Positions 53,001 through 62,707 of a DNA stretch of 64,000 nucleotides are shown here, piece by piece. The position numbers and the translations under genes were made by a program. The notes beneath the pieces are model-generated. The model saw only the letters and a program-made list of their open reading frames with translations, searched no databases and was not told where the DNA came from. Within the stretch, counting starts at the first letter, position 1. Each line of letters opens with the position of its first letter. Source of the stretch: Amoebophrya sp. A120 (taxonomy: Eukaryota; Sar; Dinophyceae; Syndiniales; Amoebophryaceae); the NCBI GenBank assembly GCA_905178155.1, contig CAJINV010000011.1:1077982-1141981 (forward strand), written 5' to 3'.

Positions 53001-54238
53001 CGTTAATTATCATCCTGTTGAACGCCAAGCCGTTTCGGGACGTGTCGATGAACCTGACGAAGGGTGATTACAACGACTATTCGCACCGGTGGTACGCCAC
53101 CGTCGGCGCCGCGATTGCGTTGACTCTCGCGATCAACGTGTTTTCCCCGCACGGCATCGACGTGGCGAAATCGGGGCTGCAAAGGCTGAAGATCTCCTGT
53201 TTGGCGAACTGCTGCGCCCGGTCGGAGCAGGATCTGCAGGGTATCTTCAAGCCCCCGGCGTTTGAGTACAGCGCACGGTGTGGTGCGGTGTTGAACACGC
53301 TGTTTACGACTTTGCTCTTCGCTCCCGGAATGCCATTGATCTTGCTCTTCGCGCTGGGAAATTTTCTCCTCTGCTATCTCGCCGATAAGTTCCTGGTTTT
53401 ATCCTTCTGCAAGCGGCCCCCCAGCTACGACGAAAAGGTGATCAAGACCATGATTAGCTGGCTCCCCTACGCGTTTCTACTCCACGCGGTGATGGGGGTC
53501 TGGATGCTGGGGAACCAGGAAGTGTTTCCGTCGGATCGCGTTTCCGTGTTTGAGTCGACCAGCGGCAGCGTGTTCAGCGTGTTCGTGAAGGACGTGCTGG
53601 GGGTCACTTTGAACGGAGGTGGTGTTGCTACAACTACGTCGGACGACGGTGGCAGTGCAACATCAAGCGGATCTTCATCTAGTACCTCAGACACAACATC
53701 AACCGCAGCACAAGAGGAGGACGTGTACACCGCAAGCACTTTGTTCTCCACCTTTATCGACCGCGGGACCAGACGAGCGGGGTTGCCGTTCCTCTGCCTC
53801 TTTTTGTTGATCTTCTACTACTTCGTCTTCTCTTTCGTGAATTTGCTGCTGCGCAATCTCCTCGGGATCTTCTGCAACGCGTTCGCAGAGGCGATGTTCA
53901 AACCCTCCGGCCACGGGGCGGAGTCAAAGGTGTCCCGCACGGGTTTCGCGGAAGATGAGACCACCTTCATGGAGCAGGTGGAATTGTGGCGGAAGGCGAA
54001 AATCTGCCCGGGGTACCAGCTGAAAGACCACCCGGAGTGGGAAAGTTTGTTGAAGGGATTCGTGGAGGACGCGAGCTTGTTTGATAAAGGAAAAGGAAGA
54101 AAAGTTTTGGATGAGGAGGGATTGGAAAAGGATATTGAGGTGGCGACACTGGAAACGGCAGACTTTTTTGAGGACGATGAGGAAATCTATGAAGATTTTT
54201 ACTCCTCCGAAGACTTGACGTCGATTGATGACGAATAA
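50061..54238 (+). CDS. OSCA/TMEM63 (CSC1-like) mechanosensitive cation channel
   Basis: Exons 50061-50670, 50829-51810 and 51907-54238 total 1,308 codons. A disordered Ala/Pro/Glu-rich N-terminus of about 200 residues precedes the first membrane segment (KWLAIWVLLVSPILYIAM). A second segment (PVLSWLAAAGAFFYFIFCVY) leads into the cytosolic domain. Family hallmarks are FTVMVDFIP, AYVTFQLSYDKELC and APEPTNILWEN, followed by the membrane core (about 52480-53880). The family forms stretch- or osmolarity-gated, calcium-permeable channels at the plasma or internal membranes. A Ser/Lys/Asp-rich insert (about 51250-51800) enlarges the cytosolic loop. The C-terminus is acidic. Both introns are introner-like. 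Confidence 0.88.
50671..50828 (+). mobile_element. Introner-like element IE-8 (158 nt, direct repeat GTAT)
   Basis: GTAT lies at 50667-50670 and 50825-50828. Joining gives LKGSV|YIAKWLAIW, restoring a membrane segment across different frames. The ends are imperfect inverted repeats (AAATTTCCCGTAAACGTACA against GTTGTACAGGAAGTTTGT). It has three copies of the GCATGACA/TGTCATGC word. The ends are not GT-AG. Confidence 0.75.
51811..51906 (+). mobile_element. Minimal introner-like element IE-9 (96 nt, direct repeat TGAA)
   Basis: TGAA at 51807-51810 and 51903-51906. Inverted ends are nearly perfect: GAAAATTAACCATCCCCATT and the reverse complement at about 51875-51900 (AATGGATGGGGATGGTTAATTTTC in total). 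Two TGTCATGC words lie inside. Removal gives TTC TTG AAT AAC in frame; retention hits a stop (TAA at 51893-51895). No GT-AG option. Confidence 0.85.
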
Positions 54239-55013
54239 CACGAGGAGCGACTTCTTCAAGATGTGCTGCCTTGTTTCTCCCACGCCGGGCACGAGCTGCA
54301 GCCATTTTGCGGTAATATCTGCTGCCAGTTGTATTTGAGAAAGAGAACTTTTGAACCACCTTAAGAATACTGACCATTTGCTTTTGGCTTGGTGATGCTG
54401 ATGAACTGTTGGAACTTTCATCTGCAAGGAACTTTATTTTTCCAAGGGAAGGGAATGCCACCACCATTCTAGGGAAGAGCTGCCTGAACGGATATGGATG
54501 ATTACCAAAATATAACGAACGCAAAATGCGAGATGATATCGGCTTTGATCATGATATCAGTACAAATTGCGTCACTTCATTTCATCGCGACACAGGGCCT
54601 GTTTTTCTCACCTTTGCCAAAAACAAACACCTTGAAGAACTCAGATCAGGCTTGAGCCGCGCGAAGAAACTTTCGGTCTGCATTGAAATTGATTGTCTCG
54701 AAATCGGTCGTCTCGGTGCTCGATCATTTATCATTTGTTCCTCTGCCTTTAACATTGAGCGATCGCTTCCTCTCTGGTGCCTTTGCTCGTCAAAACTCGC
54801 AGCAGCGGTAATAATACGAAAAAACTTGATCGCAGCTACCCATTTTTATCCTAGTTGTGCGACAAGAACCTCTTTCTTCGTCGGTTTCCTCACCCCGCCC
54901 TCCCCGGTATACATAGATACGCCTCGTTGCACAAGCTCGCGCATCAGTATCCAACACGGATTGACATTGTACTTTTTTTCTTAGCTTCTACAGCCCAGCA
55001 ACATGTTGCTTAC
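54239..55013 (+). other. Intergenic region
   Basis: About 775 bp. The acceptor-like TTTTTCTTAGCTTCTACAG just before 55014 suits the next gene's leader. No gene is supported. Confidence 0.5.
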
Positions 55014-55727
55014 ATGACGAACGTCACCTCTATTAGTATGGCATCAGCGTCGGCTGATGGGCGTGCTGATGTCGCACACGGCAGTACTGGTAGCACTTCC
55101 AAGTCCGTTGCATCTACGCAACTCGGATCGGGCGGCAATAATTTGGATTTCGCGCCAACAAGATCAGCCGCATTACCTGCCGGAGTCGGTACAACTGAAC
55201 GAGAACGGCCGGTCTGCGGCGACTGCTTCCAGACCCCCGCAAAACTAAAGCCGCTATCTTCTTTCGAAGAGCGCCTGGCGAAGGCCCGCAGTCAGATCAG
55301 CAACACCCTCTCCGACCTGAGCGATAGCAAGTCGCAGATCGAACTCGCGCGGGAGAACCAGAAAAAGTTGCCACAAATCTTGGACGACCTGGAGCAGATC
55401 GCGTTTGAAGCGAAAAACCACTACGATTTTAAGCAGGGGAAGGTGTTGGACAGCCTGATGCAGATGACGCTGTTTGGAACGAACGAGCGCTTCGCAGGAC
55501 TGGAGGACGACGATTTCGTGGAGCCCAACAGCGGGGATCCTCATCATCATGGGTTCTCAAATAGCAGCGACCCTGCAGGTGGAGCGATAGCTTCATCTAG
55601 TTCCATGCTAGCAGGCGGGCAGAACGCAGCAAGTGGCATTCTGAAAGCGGGCGAGAGTAGTTCGGCAGGATCATCAGGAGCTGTAAAGAAAAAATCGAAG
55701 CTGCAAAAGCTCAGCTTTGCAGACTGA
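55014..55727 (+). CDS. Uncharacterised 237-residue protein with central helix (parent of a tandem duplicate)
   Basis: ATG 55014 (MTNVTSISMASASADGRADV) to TGA 55727. After a Ser/Gly/Ala-rich N-terminus comes RPVCGDCFQTPAKLK, then a charged helical region (about residues 80-175: FEERLAKARSQISNTLSDLS and KLPQILDDLEQIAFEAKNHY). A conserved-looking FVEPNSGDP precedes a Ser-rich linker and a basic end (KKKSKLQKLSFAD). No family is recognised. From base 55358 onward the gene and its downstream sequence are duplicated at 56857. Confidence 0.7.
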   Translation: MTNVTSISMASASADGRADVAHGSTGSTSKSVASTQLGSGGNNLDFAPTRSAALPAGVGTTERERPVCGDCFQTPAKLKPLSSFEERLAKARSQISNTLSDLSDSKSQIELARENQKKLPQILDDLEQIAFEAKNHYDFKQGKVLDSLMQMTLFGTNERFAGLEDDDFVEPNSGDPHHHGFSNSSDPAGGAIASSSSMLAGGQNAASGILKAGESSSAGSSGAVKKKSKLQKLSFAD

Positions 55728-56856
55728 TAGATGAAGAGAACAACTCCTATGTTGAACTGGTTTCTGTATCTGTTTCGAGATGTTGTGGCTCTCGGCACAT
55801 TCAGATTATATCAACCTGTTCCCACGTTCATAAAAAACGACAGAAAGTAGAGTAAAGTCCGAGAGTCGGGATCCGGGAAAAGCGCCAGTGTGTGTGTTCC
55901 TTCGGCAACATCGAATATTTTTACCGTGGTACAACTACAACTTTTCATTTAGAACAGCAGGACGAGGTTTCTCCGTAGATCGTTCGTGAGTTGGTGCAGT
56001 CTCAATACATCCTCTTTGTCGTTTGTCTTTGTTTTTTTACACATACCAGGAGAAGGAGTACTTGAAGGAAATTCAAATTGATATAATGCATGGAAACCTG
56101 CCCTAGCTGGACCAACATCGTCTTATCGTCTTATGTTTCCGTTTTCCTCGTGCCTACGTTTTTCTTTTTTCGCGCACAGTGGAAACAGTTTCTTTCGTTG
56201 CTTCTTCGTTCTGAACGAAAAAGCACGACGTGAAAGGAAAACTTTTAATCGTGCAAAAAATGCAACCCTTTCGTGCTGATAATGGATACGTACGTACGTT
56301 CGTGCTCGCAATCGTACTTCTACCAGCAGCTCGCGACTTCATGTATTCTTACGGAGCTCGCTATTGCTTTTACTACTGCTCGACCGTGATCACTCCAGAA
56401 GTTTCTGTTTCGCTCTGTATAAAAATTGATTTGGCCTGTGCAATCCCTCTTGGACCAATTTGAAGTAGATTTGAGTTCTTTCATAATCCGCCTGCTTGTA
56501 CTCCTTACATGGTAGTACCTGAAACAGACACAGCTGCATCCTTTTTCTTGATTTCAACATCGTAGGTAATTGGCCAGAATATTCTCTCTCGTCGCAACTC
56601 AACAGGCAACTGCAATTCCCAAACTGAAACTTTTTTTTGTGTCCATCCGCCAGGTAGAATACGAATACCCCAGTTCTTGCGGACATTAAAACTTTTCTTT
56701 AGAAGGAAGTTGAAGCAAGGTGCTGGCAATTAAAAACTTACCTCACGCGCAACCAGCAGACACGGTTTGATAAAGCTTAAGCTTTCCTTTCGGTGAGGCA
56801 GACTCCTGTTTAGAACAGGATGCTGAAGAAAGCCATGATCGTCGCTACCACCATCC
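55358..56856 (+). repeat. Tandem duplication, unit 1
   Basis: It starts at CCAGAAAAAGTTGCCACAAA inside the previous gene and runs through the intergenic region to the first codons of the signal-peptide gene (ATGCTGAAGAAAGCCATGAT at 56820). It matches unit 2 throughout with substitutions and indels. Confidence 0.9.
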
Positions 56857-57217
56857 CCAGAAAAAGTTGCCACAAATCTTGGACGACCTGGAGCAGATCG
56901 CGTTTGAAGCAAAGAACCACTACGAGTTTAAGCAGGGGAAGGTTTTGGACAGCCTGATGCAGATGACGCTGTTTGGAACGAACGAGCGCTTCGCAGGACT
57001 GGATGACGACGATTTTGTGGAGCCCAACAGCGGGGATCCACCTCGCGATCATATTAGGTCCGCAAATAGCACCGGTTCATCTAGTTCCATGCTAGCAGGC
57101 GAACACAACCACACGGCAAGTAGCGGCATTCTGAAATCAGGCGAGAGTAGTTCCGCAGGATCATCAGGAGCTGTAAAGAAAAAATCGAAGCTGCAAAAGC
57201 TCAGCTTTGCAGACTGA
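56820..57217 (+). pseudogene. Truncated duplicate: signal-peptide start fused to the 3' end of the 55014 gene
   Basis: ATG 56820 begins the same signal-peptide codons as the gene at 58239 (MLKKAMIVATTIP), but at 56857 it runs into the other gene out of frame and stops within about 30 codons. The 3' coding part of the 55014 gene (KLPQILDDLEQIAFEAK... to KKKSKLQKLSFAD, TGA 57217) is kept open in its own frame with several amino-acid changes and no own start. It may be a pseudogene or an alternative terminal exon, since the junction makes an AG (CATCCCCAG|AAAAAG). Confidence 0.7.
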
Positions 57218-58275
57218 TAGACTGATAGAAGAGAACAAGAACTCGCAACATGTTGAACTGGCCTCTGTTTCCGTTTCGAGATCATGTTGTGGTTCTCGGC
57301 ACATTTTCACTCAGATTCCATGCCTCTGTTCCGAGGTGGATAAAAAACGACAAAAAGAAGAGATTCCAAGACGAGTCGGGAACCGGGAAAAACGCAGTGT
57401 GTGTGTGTTCCTTCGGCAACATCGAATATTTTTACGTTTACCGTGGTACGACTACAACTTTTCATTTAGAATAGCAGGACGAGGTTTCTCTGCAGATCGC
57501 TCGTGACTTGTTGCAGTCTCAATACATCCTGCTTGTCGTTTGTCTTTGTTTTACATATTATACCAGGAGACGGAGTACTTGAACAAAATTCAAATTGATA
57601 TAATGCATTGAAACCTGACCTAGGTGGAGGTGGACCAACATCGTCTTAAGTATGTAGTTTTCGTCCTCGTGCCTACGCTTTTTCGCGCACAGTGGACACA
57701 GTTTCTTTCGTTGCTTCCTCGTTCATGGGCACCACGACGTTAAAGGCAAAATTGGAATCGTGCAAAAAATGCAACCCTTTCGTGCTGATAATGGATACGT
57801 ACGTATGTACGTGCTCGCAATCGTATTTATACCAGCAGCTCGCGATTATAAAAAATTGATTCCGCCTCCTGCGCAATCGCAATCCCTCTTGGACCGATTT
57901 GAAGATTTGACTTTCATAATCCGCCTGCTTGTATTGCTTCCTTGCATGGTAGTACCTGAAACAGACACAGTTGCATCCTTTTTCTTGATGTCAACATTGT
58001 ACGGTAAAAATTGGCCTGAGTATTCTCTTTCGTCACATCGACTCAACAGGCAACTACAGTGAGTTCCCAAACTTTTTTTTGTGTCCATCCGCCAGGTAGA
58101 ATCAATACCCCAGTTGCGGACATTAAAACTTTTCTTTAGAAGGAAGCTGAAGCAAGGTACCAACTAACAACTTACCTCAAGCGCAACCGGTCGGATAAGG
58201 CTTTCCTTTCGGTGAGGCAGACTCCTGTTTAGAACAGGATGCTGAAGAAAGCCATGATCGTCGCTACCATCATCC
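56857..58275 (+). repeat. Tandem duplication, unit 2
   Basis: It repeats unit 1 in the same orientation, about 80 bp shorter. It ends within the intact signal-peptide gene (58239). Shared blocks include GTGCAAAAAATGCAACCCTT, the GGTGAGGCAGACTCCTGTTT block and the whole gene 3' end. The junction is a CCC(C)AG microhomology. Confidence 0.9.
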
Positions 58276-59015
58276 CCCTGGGCTCGGGGGCGGGCGTTTC
58301 CGGGGCGAAGACGAAGAAGAAGGGGCGCATGACGACGACACATTTCTGGAGCGGGAAGGAAACGGCGCCGAATGGCTTCATGGAAACTGCTAGTCTGCGG
58401 AACACCCGAGAACATGATGGAACGGGCGCTGCTCATTCTTCGTGTGTGAAAACCTGCAAAACGGGCTTGTGGGCGGCAATCAGTTATGGTGTTGGGTCCG
58501 TACAAAACAAGGACACTCTATGGAAGCGTCATATTGGAAATTCACAAAAAGGAAAGAATTTCTTGGATAGGCATGAAATGCGACGAGGAATAAACAAGTT
58601 GTGCCTGTGGTCCACAACTCCCTTGCAATAGAGAAGGCAAGCGAGCAGGCCGATGACCGGGGCGTCCGGGGTTACCTAGAGTGCGGCAAAACAAGTCTTC
58701 CTGGTGGCCCCAGACAGCATCACAAGTTGGATTTGGGTGCTTTTGCAGTTTGATTGTCATGCGATGCTTAGAAACTGGAACTGCGTTGCCCATCTCTTTG
58801 ATGCGTGGCAAATCCTTTCCTGGCTATCGATTTCCAACCTGACCCTTCCACACACTTTATGCCAAGATTGCTGCGGATTCGATGGCCCGCATTGCGCCGA
58901 GCAAATACTGAGCCAACTTTCTGCGTGTCAGGACTACAGCGAAAATTATGCCCCTGTTGTGAAAAAAGCCAATCTGGTGGAAGAGGAAAAGCTCCCGGCC
59001 TTCAAAAAAGAATGA
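58239..59015 (+). CDS. Small secreted Cys-rich protein, split by an introner-like element
   Basis: ATG 58239 with a clear signal peptide (MLKKAMIVATIIPLGSGAGV then SGA|K). Exons 58239-58522 and 58862-59015 total 146 codons. Cysteines cluster as SSCVKTCK, LCQDCCGFDGPHC and SACQD, suggesting disulfides. The tail is Lys/Glu-rich. No family is recognised. The exons share one frame; the intervening 339 nt contains a TAG and must be removed. Confidence 0.6.
58523..58861 (+). mobile_element. Introner-like element IE-10 (339 nt, direct repeat ACACTYTATG)
   Basis: ACACTCTATG at 58513-58522 and ACACTTTATG at 58852-58861 (one mismatch). Inverted ends TTGGAAAT...GGAAAGAATTT at left (about 58534-58562) match the reverse complement of AAATCCTTTCC...ATTTCCAA at right (about 58810-58837). 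It contains TGTCATGC. The join gives DTL|CQDCCGF. No GT-AG fits. Confidence 0.75.
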
Positions 59016-60565
59016 AACAAGTGTTGCGACAGAGAGAGTGAGCAGCCAGCGTCGCCCAAGCAATCACACGGACACGCACAAGCAGTCTACTCGTTGGATA
59101 AGATTCGTGGAGCATTCTGTGCCCAGCGGGCATTGAGGGAGGTGTCGGCATGAATTTATTTTACACGAGCTTGCACAAGTTGTAAAGGAGTTTTTTCCTC
59201 ACGCAAGTAAGTCATCAACAAATACAAATCTATCTATTGTGGGGTTGTTTTTCATCCATATCGTTTTGGTATCTACTACAAAAAGAATTGAAAAGTTTAA
59301 GTTATCGAAAAATCACCACGCCTGTTCCCCGCTTAGTTTCTGTATTTCTTTGTTCTAACATCATTGTTTTTTTAGCGCGCTTTGTCATATCTTGGTCATC
59401 AACATTTCTAAATGAGCATCCTCTTCTTCTCATATCAAAAATAAGGTTGTTCCACTCTGTCTCTGTCTTCTCTCCCGCAAGGATGATCTTCACGAATCGT
59501 TTGATGGACTTGTTGATGCAGCTACGCACCTGAGGCAATCGTGTCGGGGCCGCGTGGTCATCGAGTCTACACTAGCATAGCCTGCTCTTTACTTCATCTA
59601 AGTTTAACCACTGTAGTAGAACAAAGGTTTTCTCTAGGACCGCGTATCCTGCTCCCGTGGACGAATTCTTTGCATTCCGTGAAGCGCGGCGAAAGATCTT
59701 ACCAGCACTGTTCTGACGACTTCGAGTTCAACTTCTTTTTTGCGACACCAGAACATGATGCACATGGGATTTTTAAATAAATCACCTTCTTCACAACGCT
59801 GCAGAAGCTTCTTAGGAGGCGGTTGTTTTACGAGTTGGATGGGGTTTCTTATGCCGCAGGTTGTTGTTTCGTGTTTTCGTGCTGGTTCTTGATCAACGGC
59901 GATGTGGAGAATGATTGTGTAGATTTTAGGTTCTAAAAGTCTAGTTAAAACTTGCTCAGTCGTAATCGTGTAACTGTATTACTGGCACAGTTCTCGAAAA
60001 TCAAGATACTAATACATTTACTTTGTAGTTCTAACTGTCGGAGTACCTCAAGAAAATTGATAAGTGCAATGAATAAACCAGTTGTGCAAGCTGGAACAAC
60101 ATCTTCGTCGTATGTTTTCGTTTCCGTACCTACGTTTTTTTCACACACAGCGAAAAGAGATACTCTCGCTGCTTCTTCGTTCATGGGCACCACGTCGGAG
60201 GATGTTGAAAAGATGAACTCTATATCGTGCAAAAAATGGAATTTTTTCGTGCCGATAATGGAACCGTTCGCTCTCGCAAACGTACTTCTACCAGCAGCTT
60301 GCGACTCCGTGTACGTATGGAGCTGATTCACCTTGCTTATGAAGTCTTCTGGTGCAACTCACTACAGAGACGGACTACAATACGAAGATCAAGATCATTC
60401 TCATTAACTACGGCTACAGGCTTGAAGAAAAAGAAAATTCAGTTTCCACCCACTTGATCAGTAGTAGATACCAACGAAAAATATTCATGTTCATCTACAT
60501 CAACTTCGCAAAACTTTTTTTCCATTCTCAGGCTAATTCTGGTTTAACTTTAAAATTTATCTAAG
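59016..60565 (+). other. Intergenic region
   Basis: About 1.55 kb without a supportable gene; short frames only. The third copy of the duplicated intergenic sequence lies at its 3' part. Confidence 0.5.
60060..60315 (+). repeat. Diverged third copy of the duplicated intergenic sequence
   Basis: It resembles 56088-56335 and 57605-57845: ACCAACATCGTCTTA/ACAACATCTTCGTCG, GTGCAAAAAATG followed by TTTCGTGC.GATAATGGA, and CTTCTACCAGCAGCT.GCGAC recur in order. It is more diverged than the two tandem units are from each other. Confidence 0.75.
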
Positions 60566-61738
60566 ATGGCATCGCCTCGTCTAGTTCTGCCCACGACTGG
60601 GATGAGGCTTTTCTGGCGCTCCTGTGCAACAGTTACGGGGTTGCTGAGTGGCGACTCGTCCTCTATCATGCGACAAGTTGCAGCCCGCGCGATGGCGCCG
60701 TTGCTTTCCTCGTCTAGAAGTGGCAGCAAGAAGATGCTCCTAAAAAGCGGGCAAGAAGATGCTTCTACGCCAGCTAGTATGTCGACGACGACCAACATGC
60801 GCGGCGCTGCTCAGGCACAACCAACGGCCGAGCAAGCCGAGGTGCCGTCTTCAGCCGCACAAATCGTGAAGATGACCACCGGTAGCTCGGCGACCTCGAT
60901 CTCGAATGAAGCAGCTGGGGAACACGATCAAGAGGATCCGGCGCAAAGTGGCTACAACTACCCCGTTGGCACTGCGGTTGGGTCCTCCGGCTTGTCGTTC
61001 CGGGATCAGGACGTCGACTCGATCGACCTCGTGGAGTTCTCTGCTTTCACCCAGATCAGCAACCTCCAGAAACCGAAGGCGTTGCTTGCGAAAAGCAATC
61101 GCAAAACAAGCGCCGACCTGGAGAACAAGTCCACGACGAGCCCCCAGCAGGTGTCTCTGTTGCAGAAGAAGCAGAAGATGGATCTGTTGAAGCTCCACCA
61201 AAAGCAGGAGCAGGAGATGTTCCTCGAGGCACAAGAAGGAACAAAAACGACCGAAAGCCAACAGCAACAGGTACAGCAGATTGTGCCCCTCATTGTGGAT
61301 CCCAATTCGCAGCAAGCGGCGGCGATCGCGGCGAACCAGATGTTCGTCACGCCGGCGCCCTCGTGCTGCAGCGACCCGATCGATGCCAACCCGAACGACC
61401 AGTTTGTGCCCAAGATCCCGCCCGCCTACCCGACCGAGATGATTCCGCCCGCGGAGCCCGAGGAGGGGGGCGAAGGAGAGGCCGGCGGGGAAGGCGAAGG
61501 TGGCCGTGGCGAAGGCGGCGGGGGTGAAGGCGCCCGTGGTGAGGGCGGCGAAGGGGCTCGCGGTGGGGAAGGGGCGCGGGGAGGTGCGGAAGGTGGAGGT
61601 CAAGCTGCCGAAGGTGGTCAAGCTGGCGAAGGTGCGCGAGGCGGCGAAGGTGCGCGAGGCGGCGAAGGCGGTGCTGGCGGCGCCGCGGCGGGTGAAGCCG
61701 CCGGGGCAGCTGCAGCGGAGGGAGGAGGCGAGCGATAA
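60566..61738 (+). CDS. Low-complexity protein with Gly/Ala/Glu/Arg repeat tail
   Basis: ATG 60566 (MASPRLVLPTTGMRLFWRSC) to TAA 61738, 390 residues. The Arg/Ser/Ala-rich N-terminus (to about 55) could be a mitochondrial targeting sequence. A Gln/Lys-rich helix (about 190-235) and a more ordered block (LIVDPNSQQAAAIAANQMFV then SCCSDPIDANPNDQFVPKIP) follow. From about residue 300 the tail consists of imperfect GEGARGG units. No family is recognised. The antiphase minus-strand frame is a composition artefact. Confidence 0.75.
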   Translation: MASPRLVLPTTGMRLFWRSCATVTGLLSGDSSSIMRQVAARAMAPLLSSSRSGSKKMLLKSGQEDASTPASMSTTTNMRGAAQAQPTAEQAEVPSSAAQIVKMTTGSSATSISNEAAGEHDQEDPAQSGYNYPVGTAVGSSGLSFRDQDVDSIDLVEFSAFTQISNLQKPKALLAKSNRKTSADLENKSTTSPQQVSLLQKKQKMDLLKLHQKQEQEMFLEAQEGTKTTESQQQQVQQIVPLIVDPNSQQAAAIAANQMFVTPAPSCCSDPIDANPNDQFVPKIPPAYPTEMIPPAEPEEGGEGEAGGEGEGGRGEGGGGEGARGEGGEGARGGEGARGGAEGGGQAAEGGQAGEGARGGEGARGGEGGAGGAAAGEAAGAAAAEGGGER

Positions 61739-62707
61739 GCGCGTCGGGTGGAGAGGAGATTTCAAGAGGGCGAAAGGAATCATCATCCAAAAAAAAGCAC
61801 GCACGAACCTCCCCCAGTCATCTGAGATGCAGGAGCAGCATACAGGGTTTCGTTTTTCTTTTCGATCAAGTCATACAGGAGTTTGTATTCGTAGTTGGAT
61901 TTCATATTCTAAGTACTAACAACTGTTTGTTTTTCTTTTTCTACACTACTCATCATGAACTCTGAGTTTCAACATTTTTTTTTTCCCTTTTTTCGCATGT
62001 CATTTCACGAGATCGAGATTTCTATCTGTCGTTCCACCCACCTTACCAGCCTGAAAATCATCATAACATTCTGTCCCAGAACCTGGACACCCCGAGTTTG
62101 AACTGCTACAACCTCGATATAATCGAATGCAGTAGCTCACCACCCAATTATGCCCGTATATCTTTTCCCCTACAACAACAACGACGGTATCCCCGCGGCT
62201 GCAAAGATACTACATAACACAGGAAGACTTTTCCTCGTCCCCGCCCGACTTATATATTGTTTTCGACCCAAGAAGATCAAGATCGTGTGAGGTGCGCGGC
62301 CACTGTTAGTTCAGGGTCCGTTTCGGCCATAACATTGTTCGCGGCCGTCCGTCGTGTTCACAGCAGTTCCTAAGGCTCCCACACGCTGTTTTTGCAAGTT
62401 TTTGTGTCTCACCGATTTTGTTTCCGCTATTCTTTTAGAGTTGGATTTGGTGTTGATCATTTTATTTTATTTTTTTTCAATTTTTCGCTTTCGCCTTCGC
62501 GGGGCGACATGGGTGAGAGGGTGAGATACTTTTTTTTCTCGAGAAGCATGAGATGCCGAGCCCGAGAGTGAGTGAGAGAGTAATTCGCGTAGACCGGCGA
62601 CCTGAAAATCCATTATATGGAGGAACATTTTTATTTCCATTGTCCTTCGTTGAGACACGCCGTGAAAGTCGCGCGAGGACCGACGTCGCTACACGTCGTA
62701 TTGCAAA
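61739..62707 (+). other. Intergenic region
   Basis: About 970 bp with T-rich tracts and no supportable gene. A GAGAGTGAGTGAGAGAG simple repeat occurs near 62563-62580. Confidence 0.5.

Noticed and set aside
60851-61804. 317-codon minus-strand frame
   Set aside because: Antisense to the Gly/Ala/Glu-rich repeat gene; repetitive GC-rich DNA opens several frames.
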